DNA of 64,000 nucleotides from Flavobacteriales bacterium (lineage in GTDB: Bacteria; Bacteroidota; Bacteroidia; Flavobacteriales; UBA7430). Below, piece by piece: positions 19,635 through 29,257 of this stretch (positions are counted from its first letter, which is position 1; every line of letters starts with the position of its first letter). The stretch spans positions 8,200-72,199 of the forward strand of contig PAMD01000003.1 in NCBI GenBank assembly GCA_002707145.1, read 5' to 3'. The notes below the pieces were generated by a model, which worked only from the letters and a program-made list of their open reading frames with translations, did not search any database and was not told the origin of the DNA. The translations under genes and the position numbers were made by a program.

Positions 19635-22250
19635 TTAGTTTTTTATCATTTTTTTGAAGTAAATTTTATTTTCAGTTTGAATTCTAAACAGATATAAGCC
19701 AACTTGACAAGCGGAAATATCCCAGATAGAAGTTGAATTTTTATTTTCATCCAAATATTTTGTTCTTATAACTCTACCACTTAGGTCTAATAAATCAATT
19801 TTTAATTTTTGTTTTTGAATATCAGTCCAAGTTAGTGCAATTGTTTCCTTCGCTGGATTTGGAATTAATTTTATCTCACTAAGGTGTTCACTTTTCAGAT
19901 CCATTTCTTCTTCGCGAGCAATTACGACATTATCTAGGTAGAGATTATTTTGTTTTCCATTGACGGAGATAAACTTGACGAGAATATTTTCTTGCTCTGT
20001 AAAGTAATCATTGAGATAAAATATTGCCGAATCCCAGTGACTTTCATATTTCGGTCGAAAGTTAAATTTTAATGAGTCAACTGTTTGTAAACTATATCCT
20101 CCCTTTGCAAAAAGAGTTTTGAATGTTAATCCGCAATCTGGGCTAGCTTGTACAATCAAAGAATCCATGCGTGAGCCTATATTTCTATGTTGATGCGCGT
20201 ATTTAAAGGATAAATAATAATTATCATTTGGTTCAATTTCTATATTAGGACTAATGAGTACATCTCTTTGGTCTATGTTATCGTAGGAGTAAAGAGGCAT
20301 TTTAGCCGATAGCTCTGAATCTTCAAGTCCCATTGTAGATTCAATAATCCAGGTTTCTTGTCCATCTATATTGATTGTTTGCCATGAATTATTCGAGAAA
20401 GTATTGCTTTCGAAGGATTCAACCAAGGGGGCATTTTCGTTGGAGATGATCATAAATCGTTGTACCATACAGTTGTTATAGGTATCTTTTTCGAATAGGT
20501 TAGGCGAAAGTGCACAAATTTGAAGTTCGTATTTTAGGGAGTCTTCAGCGAATACTGTAAATGGATTAAATGACTGATCAAGAATTTCTCCAGCTGTCAA
20601 ATTTCCTGTCCATGATTTTGATTCCATTGTTATTCCATTTAGGGTCATGGTAAAAAATAGAGAATCAATAGGATCCACTCCCATATTTTGGACACTAAAA
20701 TTAGTTTGGATGACATCAAGACAAGAAATTTCTTCACCAGGTTGGAGAATTTTTATTATAGCCAAGTCGTTAGATGGTATCAATGGGTCAATAGGAAGGT
20801 AACTTTGAGATAAAAATTCAAAGGCTGCTAAGCAATCTATCATCCCTCTTCCATATGTATTATCTTCTCCTTCCTCTCCTTTATCAATAGCTGTATGATA
20901 GAGTGCTCCAAGTAATTCTGAACCACTTAGCTCTGGGAACGCTTCTTTCAATAGCAATATAGCCCCTGAAACATGAGGAGCTGCCATAGAAGTCCCCGAT
21001 TTTGTGCTAAATGAATTTATTCCAACTGAAGAACGGATATTTTGGCCAGGTGCTACTACCTGAGGATGAAATAGAAGTAGACTATCGTTCGCAGGGCATT
21101 GTACAGGTCCTCGACTAGAAAAAGAACTTATTGGATTCCCAATTAGATTTGTATTTACACTTCCCACAGAAAAGGTATTTAAAATGGAACTATTTATTCT
21201 TTGAGGAGCTGAAATTGAGTTGTTGTTTGGACCTGAATTTCCTCCAGAAAATATATTTGCAATACCCACAGTTTCGATGACATTCATTAAATCCTGAATA
21301 TAATCATTGCAATGTGTTGTGTCTGGGTTGTCATTCCACCTCCAAGAGTTATTAATTACAGCTGGCATGCCTTTTGTAGTATTGGGATTGTTGTCTGTAT
21401 CTAATGCCCATTGATAGGCAGCCACAATATACTCTAAGGGGGGTAATTCGTCCACCGTGCTAGTCACCAAATCACAGGCCATCCAATACGCTCCTGGAGC
21501 TACACCAACTGTATCTCCACTTGGAAGTCCTTCGCCGACAATCGTACCAAGCGTATGGGTCCCGTGATTACTATTTATTTCATTTGGAAAATCTCTAAAG
21601 TATCCATACCAAGATTGTTGCATAGGTGAATGGTTGGCTAAAAATCTCTTTTTGAAAGTTGGATGTTCCGCACATACTCCGGTGTCATAATCATAAACGA
21701 GCTGTCCTTTTCCAGTGTAGCCTAAATTCCATAATGCTTGAGCATTTATTGCAATTATACCAGCTTCGAGACCAGTTTCAGTAGCAGAATTTATTGAGGG
21801 ACTACTATCATAATTGATCACATCCAATGGCGATATTTTATCTGTGTTTAAATCGACAAAAGCCACATCTTCTCTTTGGGAAATTTGATATACAAGTTCT
21901 TTATCACATTCTATGTATATATGATTCACAATCCAATAATCTCTAATATCATTATAATGAGACGGGGGATAAGCCTTGAAAAATGAAAGAATTTCTTTCT
22001 TACTTTCTAGAGATTTTTTCTTAAGTTTTTTAATAGTTTCAGATGCTCTTTCTCTTATGGGAGTATTTTCCGATGTATATTTTATGTTTAATTCCACTAG
22101 GTCAAGATTATCGGACATTTCAATGCGAATGGGGAATTTTTTATGCTTATCGATGCTCATTGAAAGTTCCTTATAAAGCCTAGGATGAAGAACATTTTGG
22201 GCATGTAAACTCAAGTTAAGTAGGGCGATAATTGCAAAGAAATACTTCAT
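19635..22250 (-). CDS. secreted subtilisin-like serine protease (S8) with T9SS sorting domain
   Basis: An 871-residue protein: signal peptide (1-17, ending LHAQ), an inhibitor-like propeptide (about 20-150), and an S8 peptidase domain with catalytic D189 (YDTGV), H229 (NHGTHT), oxyanion N338 (GGNSG) and S421 (SGTSMAAPHV). Beta-sandwich regions follow (about 485-780). A C-terminal type A type IX secretion signal is present (about 795-871, with LIPNPAKETIAL and LYLFRIQTENKIYFKKMI). It should be released or surface-anchored by the T9SS and digest extracellular protein. All catalytic residues are intact. Confidence 0.93.
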   Translation of the reverse strand: MKYFFAIIALLNLSLHAQNVLHPRLYKELSMSIDKHKKFPIRIEMSDNLDLVELNIKYTSENTPIRERASETIKKLKKKSLESKKEILSFFKAYPPSHYNDIRDYWIVNHIYIECDKELVYQISQREDVAFVDLNTDKISPLDVINYDSSPSINSATETGLEAGIIAINAQALWNLGYTGKGQLVYDYDTGVCAEHPTFKKRFLANHSPMQQSWYGYFRDFPNEINSNHGTHTLGTIVGEGLPSGDTVGVAPGAYWMACDLVTSTVDELPPLEYIVAAYQWALDTDNNPNTTKGMPAVINNSWRWNDNPDTTHCNDYIQDLMNVIETVGIANIFSGGNSGPNNNSISAPQRINSSILNTFSVGSVNTNLIGNPISSFSSRGPVQCPANDSLLLFHPQVVAPGQNIRSSVGINSFSTKSGTSMAAPHVSGAILLLKEAFPELSGSELLGALYHTAIDKGEEGEDNTYGRGMIDCLAAFEFLSQSYLPIDPLIPSNDLAIIKILQPGEEISCLDVIQTNFSVQNMGVDPIDSLFFTMTLNGITMESKSWTGNLTAGEILDQSFNPFTVFAEDSLKYELQICALSPNLFEKDTYNNCMVQRFMIISNENAPLVESFESNTFSNNSWQTINIDGQETWIIESTMGLEDSELSAKMPLYSYDNIDQRDVLISPNIEIEPNDNYYLSFKYAHQHRNIGSRMDSLIVQASPDCGLTFKTLFAKGGYSLQTVDSLKFNFRPKYESHWDSAIFYLNDYFTEQENILVKFISVNGKQNNLYLDNVVIAREEEMDLKSEHLSEIKLIPNPAKETIALTWTDIQKQKLKIDLLDLSGRVIRTKYLDENKNSTSIWDISACQVGLYLFRIQTENKIYFKKMIKN

Positions 22251-22314
22251 AGAAAATCATTTTACATAGACAATATAGACCGTTGTACCTTTAAAAATCA
22301 CAACAATTAATGAG

Positions 22315-23481
22315 TTATTTTTCATCTTGTTCAATAGACCAGTCGAAGTTTTTATAATCTTTTATGATATTGTATAAGGTTCCTCTTTCAATGGGATGTT
22401 TACCTACACCTTCAATTAGTTTACACAATTCTTGGGTACTGAGATTGGGGTTTTTTTCTTCTGCTCCCGCCATAGAGTATATTTTTGTGGAATCGTCTAT
22501 CGTTCCATCAATATCATTAACCCCAAAATTTAGTGACATCTGAGCCGTGTTTCTTCCAATCATTGGCCAGTAGGCTTTGATGTGTTTAAAATTGTCTAAA
22601 AATATTCTTGAGATTGCATAGACTTTTAAATCTTCAATTGTAGAAACTTCTGGGACATCAGACATTTGATTATTTCCATTTCTAAACTTTAGTGGAATGA
22701 ATGTATTAAAACCCCCTGTTTTGTCTTGTAGAACTCTCAGCCGATTCATATGGTCTATTCTGTGAGAGTAGTTTTCATAATGACCGTACAACATGGTCGC
22801 ATTTGAGGGCATTCCTAGTTTATGAGCGGTCTCATGAATTTCTAACCATTTTGCTGAGCTGCATTTGTCATGGCATATTTTTTCGCGAATTTCTTCATCA
22901 AAAATTTCTGCACCCCCACCAGGAAGAGAGTCCTGACCGTGTTCTTTGAGAATACTTAAACCCTCTAGATAGGATACTCTTGCTTTTTTACACATAAAAT
23001 CAAGTTCTACAGAGGTAAAAGCTTTTACATGAATTTTTGGTCGATGGTCTTTGATTTTTTTAATGAGATTGGCGAAGTAGTGAAGTCCCATTTTGGGGTG
23101 AACTCCTCCTACAATATGAACTTCAGTTACTGGAATATTGTCGTATCTTTTGACTTTTTTGAGGATGTCTTCTTCACTAAGTTCCCAGCCATCTTTTCGA
23201 TGTTTCATTATTCTAGAATAAGAGCAGAATTTGCAATCAAATACACAAATATTTGTTGGCTCTATATGAAAATTTCTGTTGAAATAGGTGAGGTCTCCGT
23301 GTTTTTTTGTGCGTATTGAATTGGCCAAGCTTCCTAAGAAGCCTAATTCTCCTTTTTCAAAAAGATATATTCCTTCTTTTACAGAAATTCGCTTGTTTTG
23401 AAGTACTTTTTCGGCAATATTCTTTAAACCATCGTCAATGTATGGGTTGAAGTAAATATTTTTTTTCTCTTCTTTAATCAT
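22315..23481 (-). CDS. mqnE: aminodeoxyfutalosine synthase (radical SAM)
   Basis: A 388-residue radical SAM enzyme of the futalosine route to menaquinone; MqnE adds the adenosyl radical to 3-(1-carboxyvinyl)oxybenzoate. The [4Fe-4S] motif CVFDCKFC lies at about C79, C83 and C86. The GGGAEIFDEEIREKICHDK segment distinguishes MqnE from MqnC and CofH. I chose the ATG at 23481: an earlier in-frame ATG at 23511 lies upstream of a -7 box (TATATTTG, minus strand, 23498-23505) that would fall inside the coding region. Divergent from the cytochrome c peroxidase gene. Confidence 0.88.
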   Translation of the reverse strand: MIKEEKKNIYFNPYIDDGLKNIAEKVLQNKRISVKEGIYLFEKGELGFLGSLANSIRTKKHGDLTYFNRNFHIEPTNICVFDCKFCSYSRIMKHRKDGWELSEEDILKKVKRYDNIPVTEVHIVGGVHPKMGLHYFANLIKKIKDHRPKIHVKAFTSVELDFMCKKARVSYLEGLSILKEHGQDSLPGGGAEIFDEEIREKICHDKCSSAKWLEIHETAHKLGMPSNATMLYGHYENYSHRIDHMNRLRVLQDKTGGFNTFIPLKFRNGNNQMSDVPEVSTIEDLKVYAISRIFLDNFKHIKAYWPMIGRNTAQMSLNFGVNDIDGTIDDSTKIYSMAGAEEKNPNLSTQELCKLIEGVGKHPIERGTLYNIIKDYKNFDWSIEQDEK

Positions 23482-23497
23482 TCTTTTTGTATACTTG

Positions 23498-23505
23498 CAA
23501 ATATA
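23498..23505 (-). promoter_or_regulatory. -7 promoter element for mqnE
   Basis: On the minus strand TATATTTG fits TAnnTTTG, 16 nt upstream of the chosen mqnE ATG. It lies downstream of the alternative ATG at 23511, which argues against that start. Confidence 0.5.
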
Positions 23506-23687
23506 CTTCAAATTTGAATATTTATTGATTAGCTATTTTAATTTAAATATTGATTTTTTAATTTTTATTAGCTTAAAGATTGATAAGTTTAGTATGATAT
23601 CATCGCCCACTTTCTAATGAGATTTTACTTAATTACTAGAAATTGTATCTTTTTTATTTACCAGTATAAATTCATTAAATTTGAAGA

Positions 23688-24758
23688 ATGATAATATTTC
23701 GTTTTTCATCGTTTATTTGCTTTTGCATTTTGCTTCTTCAGCTCGCATGCCGTCCTGATTTGCCAGATGATATTTTTAATCCTAGTCCTTATTTTTTGCA
23801 ATTACCACCAAATCTTCCTCCACTAGAGTCACCAATTGATAATCCTTTGACCGAAGAGGGTGTACATTTGGGTAGAATGTTGTTTTATGACCCTCTTTTA
23901 AGCGCAGATGGAACCCAATCTTGTTCTAGTTGTCACCTCCAATCTTTTGGATTTTCCGAACCAAATCAATTCAGTACCGGAATCGACGGCATCCAAGGCA
24001 GTCGAAATGCTATGTCTGTATTTAACCTAGCTTGGAGTCCTTATTTAAATTGGGATGGAAGTATTCAAGGTCTTGAAAATCAAGCTTTTGAACCTGTAAC
24101 AAATCCCATTGAGATGCACGAAACATGGGAAAATGTTGCTGAAAAACTTAATGCTCATTCTGAATATCCTACTTTATTTAAAAAGGCTTTTGATATCGAT
24201 GAAATAGACTCTATTTACGTAACCAAGGCAATCGCTCAATTTGATCGGATATTGATATCAGGAAATTCAAAATGGGATCAATGGATTCAAGGGGAAGTTA
24301 TTTTTTCAGATAAAGAGCTCAAAGGTTGGGATTTGTTTAATTTAGATCGTACAGATTTTTCTGCTGGTGGGGATTGTTTTCACTGCCATGCCCCACCTCA
24401 TTTTACGGATTTCACATTTCACAACAACGGACTTGATTCTGATGAGACTTTCACTGATTTAGGTCTATTTCTTTCTACATCAAACGATTTAGACAAAGCA
24501 AAATTTAAGACACCTACTCTTAGAAATATTGAATTCTCCGGACCTTATATGCATGACGGACGCTTTCAGACTTTAGAAGAGGTCGTGGATCATTATAATT
24601 TTGGTGGGCACGCCTCCTCTACAGTAGATCCATTAATGAAGAATATTGGTCAAGGATTAGCTCTTTCACCTAATGATAAAGAGGCTCTTGTTGCTTTTCT
24701 AAAAACACTTACAGACGAGGAGTTCTTAAATAACCCTAAATTTTCTAATCCTTTTTAA
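23688..24758 (+). CDS. di-heme cytochrome c peroxidase (CCP/MauG family) lipoprotein
   Basis: A 356-residue protein with a leader ending in a lipobox (LQLAC, C21) and two heme c sites: CSSCH at 79-83 and CFHCH at 230-234. It reduces H2O2 to water with electrons from cytochromes, or acts in MauG-like protein oxidation. Other family motifs are GVHLGRMLFYDPLLSADGT, FKTPTLRNIEFSGPYMHDGRF and the NPIEMHETW loop. It should sit on the periplasmic side. An LPP20-like lipoprotein gene follows 11 bp later. Confidence 0.92.
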   Translation: MIIFRFSSFICFCILLLQLACRPDLPDDIFNPSPYFLQLPPNLPPLESPIDNPLTEEGVHLGRMLFYDPLLSADGTQSCSSCHLQSFGFSEPNQFSTGIDGIQGSRNAMSVFNLAWSPYLNWDGSIQGLENQAFEPVTNPIEMHETWENVAEKLNAHSEYPTLFKKAFDIDEIDSIYVTKAIAQFDRILISGNSKWDQWIQGEVIFSDKELKGWDLFNLDRTDFSAGGDCFHCHAPPHFTDFTFHNNGLDSDETFTDLGLFLSTSNDLDKAKFKTPTLRNIEFSGPYMHDGRFQTLEEVVDHYNFGGHASSTVDPLMKNIGQGLALSPNDKEALVAFLKTLTDEEFLNNPKFSNPF

Positions 24759-24769
24759 GTCAAAAGCAC

Positions 24770-25336
24770 ATGAAAAATTATGTTTTCGCTTTAGTGCTTC
24801 TTTTATTGAGTTTTTCGTGTCTGTCTATTAAAGAAGTTTCCCACTCTCCATTGGATCAAGACCAATATAATGCATTTATTTCTTGTTCGGGGATTGAATT
24901 TGGACCAAATAGTTCTTATTTCAGAGCTCAAAGTATTGGAGTGAGTTTGGATCAAATTCTATCCAAGAAAAAAGCTTTAAGTTTTGCAAGAGCAGACTTG
25001 GCTCAGTCTTTGAAGATAATTTTAGAACCTGTGCTGAGATCGTATTTATTTTCTTTAGATTCAAAAAGTCAAGATCTTTTTAAAGACCAACTTTATGCCA
25101 TCCAACGTGAAGTCATAAAAGAATTTATGAATCAAACTAATGTGGCCTGTGAGAATTTAACTAAAAATGCTTTGGGTAAATTTAAAACCTATCTGGTCAT
25201 TGAAAAATCGTCTGAGGCATTCATGAATCAATTTAAGAAAAGAGTAATGTTGGATCCTTTGCTTAAAATGGGTTTTGATTATAATTTATACGAAAAATAT
25301 TTTTTACAAGAAATGAAAAAACTCGATTCATTTTGA
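24770..25336 (+). CDS. LPP20-like lipoprotein, function unknown
   Basis: A 188-residue lipoprotein with a hydrophobic leader and lipobox (SFSC, C about 17). The body has an LPP20-like layout: a short beta start (FISCSGIEFGPN), a helix with KKALSFARADLAQSL, and later LGKFKTYLVIEK before a helical end. LPP20-family proteins are envelope lipoproteins of poorly known role. It starts 11 bp after the cytochrome c peroxidase stop, so cotranscription is likely. I do not recognise a specific function. Confidence 0.55.
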   Translation: MKNYVFALVLLLLSFSCLSIKEVSHSPLDQDQYNAFISCSGIEFGPNSSYFRAQSIGVSLDQILSKKKALSFARADLAQSLKIILEPVLRSYLFSLDSKSQDLFKDQLYAIQREVIKEFMNQTNVACENLTKNALGKFKTYLVIEKSSEAFMNQFKKRVMLDPLLKMGFDYNLYEKYFLQEMKKLDSF

Positions 25337-25401
25337 TTTTTTTCCTTTAATTGTTGATTTATTATCATTTAACTCAAGAATATTTAACTGAAATTCGTTT
25401 T

Positions 25402-25689
25402 ATGATTTTGTTTAGATGGATTGGTTTGCTAGAGGGTATATCTTATGTTTTGTTATTTTTTGTCGCTGTTCCGATCAAATATATCCTGGGTCAGGATATT
25501 TATGTAAGGATGTTAGGAATGCCGCACGGCTTTCTTTTTGTAGCCTATATTGTTTTTGTTCTATATTTTAATTTCAAGAAATCTTGGGGTTTAAAGATTT
25601 TTTTAATTATAATTTTGGGCTCTATTTTACCCTTTGGTACTTTTTACATTGACAAAAAGTATCTGCAAGATTCTCGAAAAAACGCTTAA
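25402..25689 (+). CDS. DUF3817 small membrane protein
   Basis: A 95-residue integral membrane protein with three hydrophobic segments and the family pattern RWIGLLEGISYVLLFFVAVPIKY, then MPHGFLFVAYIV. I prefer the ATG at 25402, which gives the family's usual start, over a TTG at 25351. Related domains occur fused to transporters, but the role is unknown. The 3' end overlaps convergent dnaX by 4 bp. Confidence 0.8.
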   Translation: MILFRWIGLLEGISYVLLFFVAVPIKYILGQDIYVRMLGMPHGFLFVAYIVFVLYFNFKKSWGLKIFLIIILGSILPFGTFYIDKKYLQDSRKNA

Positions 25690-27458
25690 TTTAGCTCTAA
25701 TACTAATAACTTTTTTAGGTAAATTAATTGAGGTTGTTTCCCTAACATATGTTTGAATTTATCCTCCGCTGTATATAGTGTTAGTGTTTCTTCATTCGCT
25801 ATTAGGGGAAAGTCAATATTAATACCGAAGTTGCTGAGGGATTTCCTAAGATAAGAAAGAAGAGCCGGTTTTTCTGAATTCAGGTCTTCTGCAAGTGCAT
25901 GACTCTCAACAGGAAAATGCAGAAGAAAATCCTTGTCTATTATTGGAAACTGGGCTGAAAATAATCTAAACAATGAAACTTTTCCTTTTTCTTGGATGGT
26001 CTTTGCGTATTCAATCCAAAGTTTGTTTAATTGATCCTGATTAAATTCTTTTCTGTCCTCTCTAGTGATATGTATAATTTCTTTTTCACTGCGTTTTTCT
26101 GCTTGCTTTTTATTTAAGAATTGATTAATGGATAATCCTCCAATCCGATTTTCTTTTATTTTGCTTAGAATTTTTGCATTACTTTTTTTAAGTATTATGT
26201 TCGGCAGAGTTGTCGACTCTTCAGTATTTACTGTGTCTAGGAAAGAAGAATTAATTCTCTCTTTATTAGCTTTTTTTTGAACTAAACCTTTGCCAGAGTC
26301 TACCTTTGAAAATAATTTGTGGCTCAAGATAAATGATTTACGGTGTTTTTTTTTTACCTCACCTTCAGTTTGAAGAGAGCATATCTGTATTAATCCAAGT
26401 TCGATTAAAAGCCTTTGATTTCTATTTGATTTGTATTGAATGTCACACTCATTACAAATCTCTAGAGATGGGAAGATCAGTTCCGGTGGAAAATTTTTGG
26501 ATTGATCTCTGTATTTATCTTTGATGTTTTCTCCTACTTCAAGTAGATCTATAGTTTTTGGATCGTTACATACTAGTACATTTCTTAAATGCGCTGCTAG
26601 TCCATTTATAAAATCGTGACCATCAAATCCCTTATGCAATATTTCGTTAAACAAAAGTAGGGCTGAGGGAATATCACTTTTAAGGGCAAAATCAAGGACT
26701 TTAAAATAATAGTCATAATCGAGTATATTAAGATTCTCAATTGTTTCTTTATAAGTAATTTTGTCACGGTTAAAGCTGACCATTCGATCGAAGATAGACA
26801 AACCATCTCTTAGTGCACCGTCTGCCTTTTGTCCAATAATATGGAGAGCATCAGTTTCAAATTTAATTTTTTCTTTCGCACAAATATCGGCTAGATGTGC
26901 AGCAATATCCTCTACTTTAATTCTTTTAAAATCAAAAATTTGACAACGAGAAAGAATAGTGGGAATAATTTTATGCTTTTCGGTAGTTGCTAATATGAAT
27001 ATTGCATGTAAAGGAGGCTCCTCAAGAGTTTTTAGAAAAGCGTTAAACGCTGCCAGAGAGAGCATATGTACTTCATCAATAATATATATTTTTCGACTTC
27101 CTACTTGAGGTGGAATGCGCACTTGATCTACTAAATTTCGGATATCCTCCACTGAGTTGTTAGAAGCGGCATCTAATTCATAAATATTAAAAGAATGTTG
27201 TTCATTAAAGGATGTACATGATTCACAAGCGTTACAAGCTTCTGTTTGCAAACTTATATTAAAGCAATTGATGGTTTTAGCAAGAATTCTAGCACAAGTA
27301 GTTTTTCCTACTCCTCTGGGGCCGCAAAATAAAAATGCTTGTGCCAAGTGACTATTAATAATGGCATTCTTCAGTGTATTTGTTATCGACTGCTGTCCAA
27401 CGACAGTATCAAAAGTCTTAGGTCTATATTTTCGAGCAGATACGATAAAGTTTCTCAT
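25686..27458 (-). CDS. dnaX: DNA polymerase III gamma/tau subunit
   Basis: A 590-residue clamp-loader ATPase. It has Walker A GPRGVGKTT (about 46-54), four zinc-binding cysteines (C65, C75, C78, C81), a DEVHMLS Walker B region, and the SRCQIFDFKRI sensor region. The C-terminal part (about 380-590) is a low-conservation tau-like extension. It loads the DnaN clamp encoded at 11.7-12.8 kb onto DNA. Convergent with DUF3817. Confidence 0.95.
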   Translation of the reverse strand: MRNFIVSARKYRPKTFDTVVGQQSITNTLKNAIINSHLAQAFLFCGPRGVGKTTCARILAKTINCFNISLQTEACNACESCTSFNEQHSFNIYELDAASNNSVEDIRNLVDQVRIPPQVGSRKIYIIDEVHMLSLAAFNAFLKTLEEPPLHAIFILATTEKHKIIPTILSRCQIFDFKRIKVEDIAAHLADICAKEKIKFETDALHIIGQKADGALRDGLSIFDRMVSFNRDKITYKETIENLNILDYDYYFKVLDFALKSDIPSALLLFNEILHKGFDGHDFINGLAAHLRNVLVCNDPKTIDLLEVGENIKDKYRDQSKNFPPELIFPSLEICNECDIQYKSNRNQRLLIELGLIQICSLQTEGEVKKKHRKSFILSHKLFSKVDSGKGLVQKKANKERINSSFLDTVNTEESTTLPNIILKKSNAKILSKIKENRIGGLSINQFLNKKQAEKRSEKEIIHITREDRKEFNQDQLNKLWIEYAKTIQEKGKVSLFRLFSAQFPIIDKDFLLHFPVESHALAEDLNSEKPALLSYLRKSLSNFGINIDFPLIANEETLTLYTAEDKFKHMLGKQPQLIYLKKLLVLELN

Positions 27459-27573
27459 TGGAGCATAGCTTTATTTTTGAATTTCTTCAAATATAAAAGA
27501 TGTTTTGAAATTCGATGAGAGATTTTCTTTTAAGATATTAACAATTTATAGCTCTTTTTTAATCCCATTGACT

Positions 27574-28161
27574 TCAGTCAGATTCAGGTAGCGAAGTAAT
27601 AAAGTCCACTAACTTTTTTACTGCTCGACCTCTATGACTAATTCGTCCTTTCTCTTCTATGTGCATTTGTCCAAAGCTTCGGTCTGAATTTTCAGGAAAG
27701 AATATAGGGTCGTAACCAAAACCCTCATTTCCATTCTTTTCAAGACTGATATTCCCATCAACTATTCCCTCAAATAAATACTCTTTGCCATTAAGAATTA
27801 ATGCAATAGACGTTCTAAATTTTGCTTTACGATTGAAATGTCCCTCCAACTCCTTTAGAACTTTATCCATGTTAGCTTGTGAGTTGCGTTCTGGCCCTGC
27901 GTATCTTGCAGAGTATACTCCAGGAGCTCCATTTAATGTCTCTATTTCTAATCCTGAGTCATCGGCGAAGCAGTCGAATCCATAATAATTTTTTAAATAT
28001 CTCGCTTTTTCTAATGCATTATCTTTGAGTTTGTCTCCTGTTTCAGGTATATCTTCGAAGCAGCCTACTTCTTCCAGACTAATTATGTCTATTCCTTGAG
28101 GCATGAAAGCTTTAATTTCTTTAAGTTTGTTTAAATTGTTTGTGGCAAATACAATTTTCAT
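27574..28161 (-). CDS. rdgB: non-canonical purine NTP pyrophosphatase (RdgB/HAM1)
   Basis: A 195-residue house-cleaning enzyme that hydrolyses ITP, dITP and XTP to monophosphates. Motifs: N-terminal FATNNLNKLKEIKAF (substrate loop), CFADDSGLEIETLNGAPGVYSARYAG, and the C-terminal GFGYDPIFFPE and ISHRGRAVKKL. The gene lies 1 bp after the apbE stop, so it is in the same transcript. Confidence 0.95.
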   Translation of the reverse strand: MKIVFATNNLNKLKEIKAFMPQGIDIISLEEVGCFEDIPETGDKLKDNALEKARYLKNYYGFDCFADDSGLEIETLNGAPGVYSARYAGPERNSQANMDKVLKELEGHFNRKAKFRTSIALILNGKEYLFEGIVDGNISLEKNGNEGFGYDPIFFPENSDRSFGQMHIEEKGRISHRGRAVKKLVDFITSLPESD

Positions 28162-28162
28162 C

Positions 28163-29170
28163 TTAATATCTTGAATAAATACTCATTTGACTTAGTGCCT
28201 CTGTCTGGTATGTTTTCAATTCTCCATTTTGTCCTGAATAAATAATGAGTGCTTCACTGTCATTATCTTGATTGATATATTTAATACTTTTTTCTAAGCC
28301 CATTATCATACATGCGGTAGCCAATGCATCAGCTTGCATACAGGATGGATTTATGATGGTCACACTGAGTAAATTAGATTCTACAGGATACCCTGTTTTT
28401 GGATGTATTGAATGTGAATATCGAGCTCCGCTTTCAGGGTCAATTTTGTATTTTCTGTAATTACCGGAACTTGCTACTGCCATATTGTCGATAGACAATA
28501 TGGTTTGAAAGTGATCTTCACTTTTTTCTTGTTCAGGTTTTTCGATACCAATACGCCAAAGTTCATTTTCTACATTAACTCCACTGCACCTAAGTTCTCC
28601 TCCAATTTCGATCATGTAGTTATTGATTCCAAATTTATGAAAGTGCTCAGCGATTAGATCTACTGTAAATCCCTGTGCTATTGCGTTGAAATCTAGCTGT
28701 GTTTTTGGATTGTCTTTTACAATTTCATCTCCATTCAGATGAATTTTATTATAACCTACAGTGCCTAACAAGGTTGAAATACTCGATTCATTTTTTTGTT
28801 TTATTTCTTCGAATCCAAATCCCCAAAAGTTGACCAAAGGGGCTACAGTTGGATCAAAAGCCCCATTTGTTTTTTTTGCGATATACAGGGCACTTTTGAG
28901 AACTCTTTCACATAATGAATCCAATTTTTTAGTTTCATTTCTATTAACTTTACTGATAAGCGATTCTTTTAAATAAGTTGACAGGGATTGATTCACTCTG
29001 GAAAGAATACTATCTATGTCGCTTTGCATGTCTTTAGCATCAGGACTCAAGTGCCTAATACTGTAGGTAGTTCCTTGAGTGTATCCGTAATTGCTCATTA
29101 ATATTCCTTTTTTCTGCTCTGATGAACAAGATATAATTAGGATTATTAAAGTATAAATTATTTTTTTCAC
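28163..29170 (-). CDS. apbE: FAD:protein FMN transferase (ApbE)
   Basis: A 335-residue lipoprotein flavin transferase (leader with lipobox IISC) that attaches FMN covalently to threonines of periplasmic or membrane targets. Motifs: GTTYSIRH, FDPTVAPLVNFWGFG, DFNAIAQGFTVDLIAE, YMIEIGGELRCSG and HSIHPKTGYPV. It lies just downstream of nqrF, and NqrB (T215) and NqrC (T209) in this window carry the flavinylation motif that ApbE recognises. A hairpin between nqrF and apbE suggests partial termination. Confidence 0.95.
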   Translation of the reverse strand: MKKIIYTLIILIISCSSEQKKGILMSNYGYTQGTTYSIRHLSPDAKDMQSDIDSILSRVNQSLSTYLKESLISKVNRNETKKLDSLCERVLKSALYIAKKTNGAFDPTVAPLVNFWGFGFEEIKQKNESSISTLLGTVGYNKIHLNGDEIVKDNPKTQLDFNAIAQGFTVDLIAEHFHKFGINNYMIEIGGELRCSGVNVENELWRIGIEKPEQEKSEDHFQTILSIDNMAVASSGNYRKYKIDPESGARYSHSIHPKTGYPVESNLLSVTIINPSCMQADALATACMIMGLEKSIKYINQDNDSEALIIYSGQNGELKTYQTEALSQMSIYSRY

Positions 29171-29225
29171 GTCGCAATATGTTTATCAATTTGCTACTTG
29201 TTGATACTATTGTTTGTTTTTACAA

Positions 29226-29252
29226 AAAAAAGGCCAGCATTTCTGCAGACCT
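29226..29252 (-). terminator. terminator after nqrF
   Basis: Read on the minus strand, an AAAAGG...CCTTTT stem with an inner GCA/TGC stem is followed by a run of nine Ts, right after the nqrF stop codon. It would end or attenuate the nqrABCDEF transcript before apbE-rdgB. Confidence 0.75.
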
Positions 29253-29257
29253 TTTTA

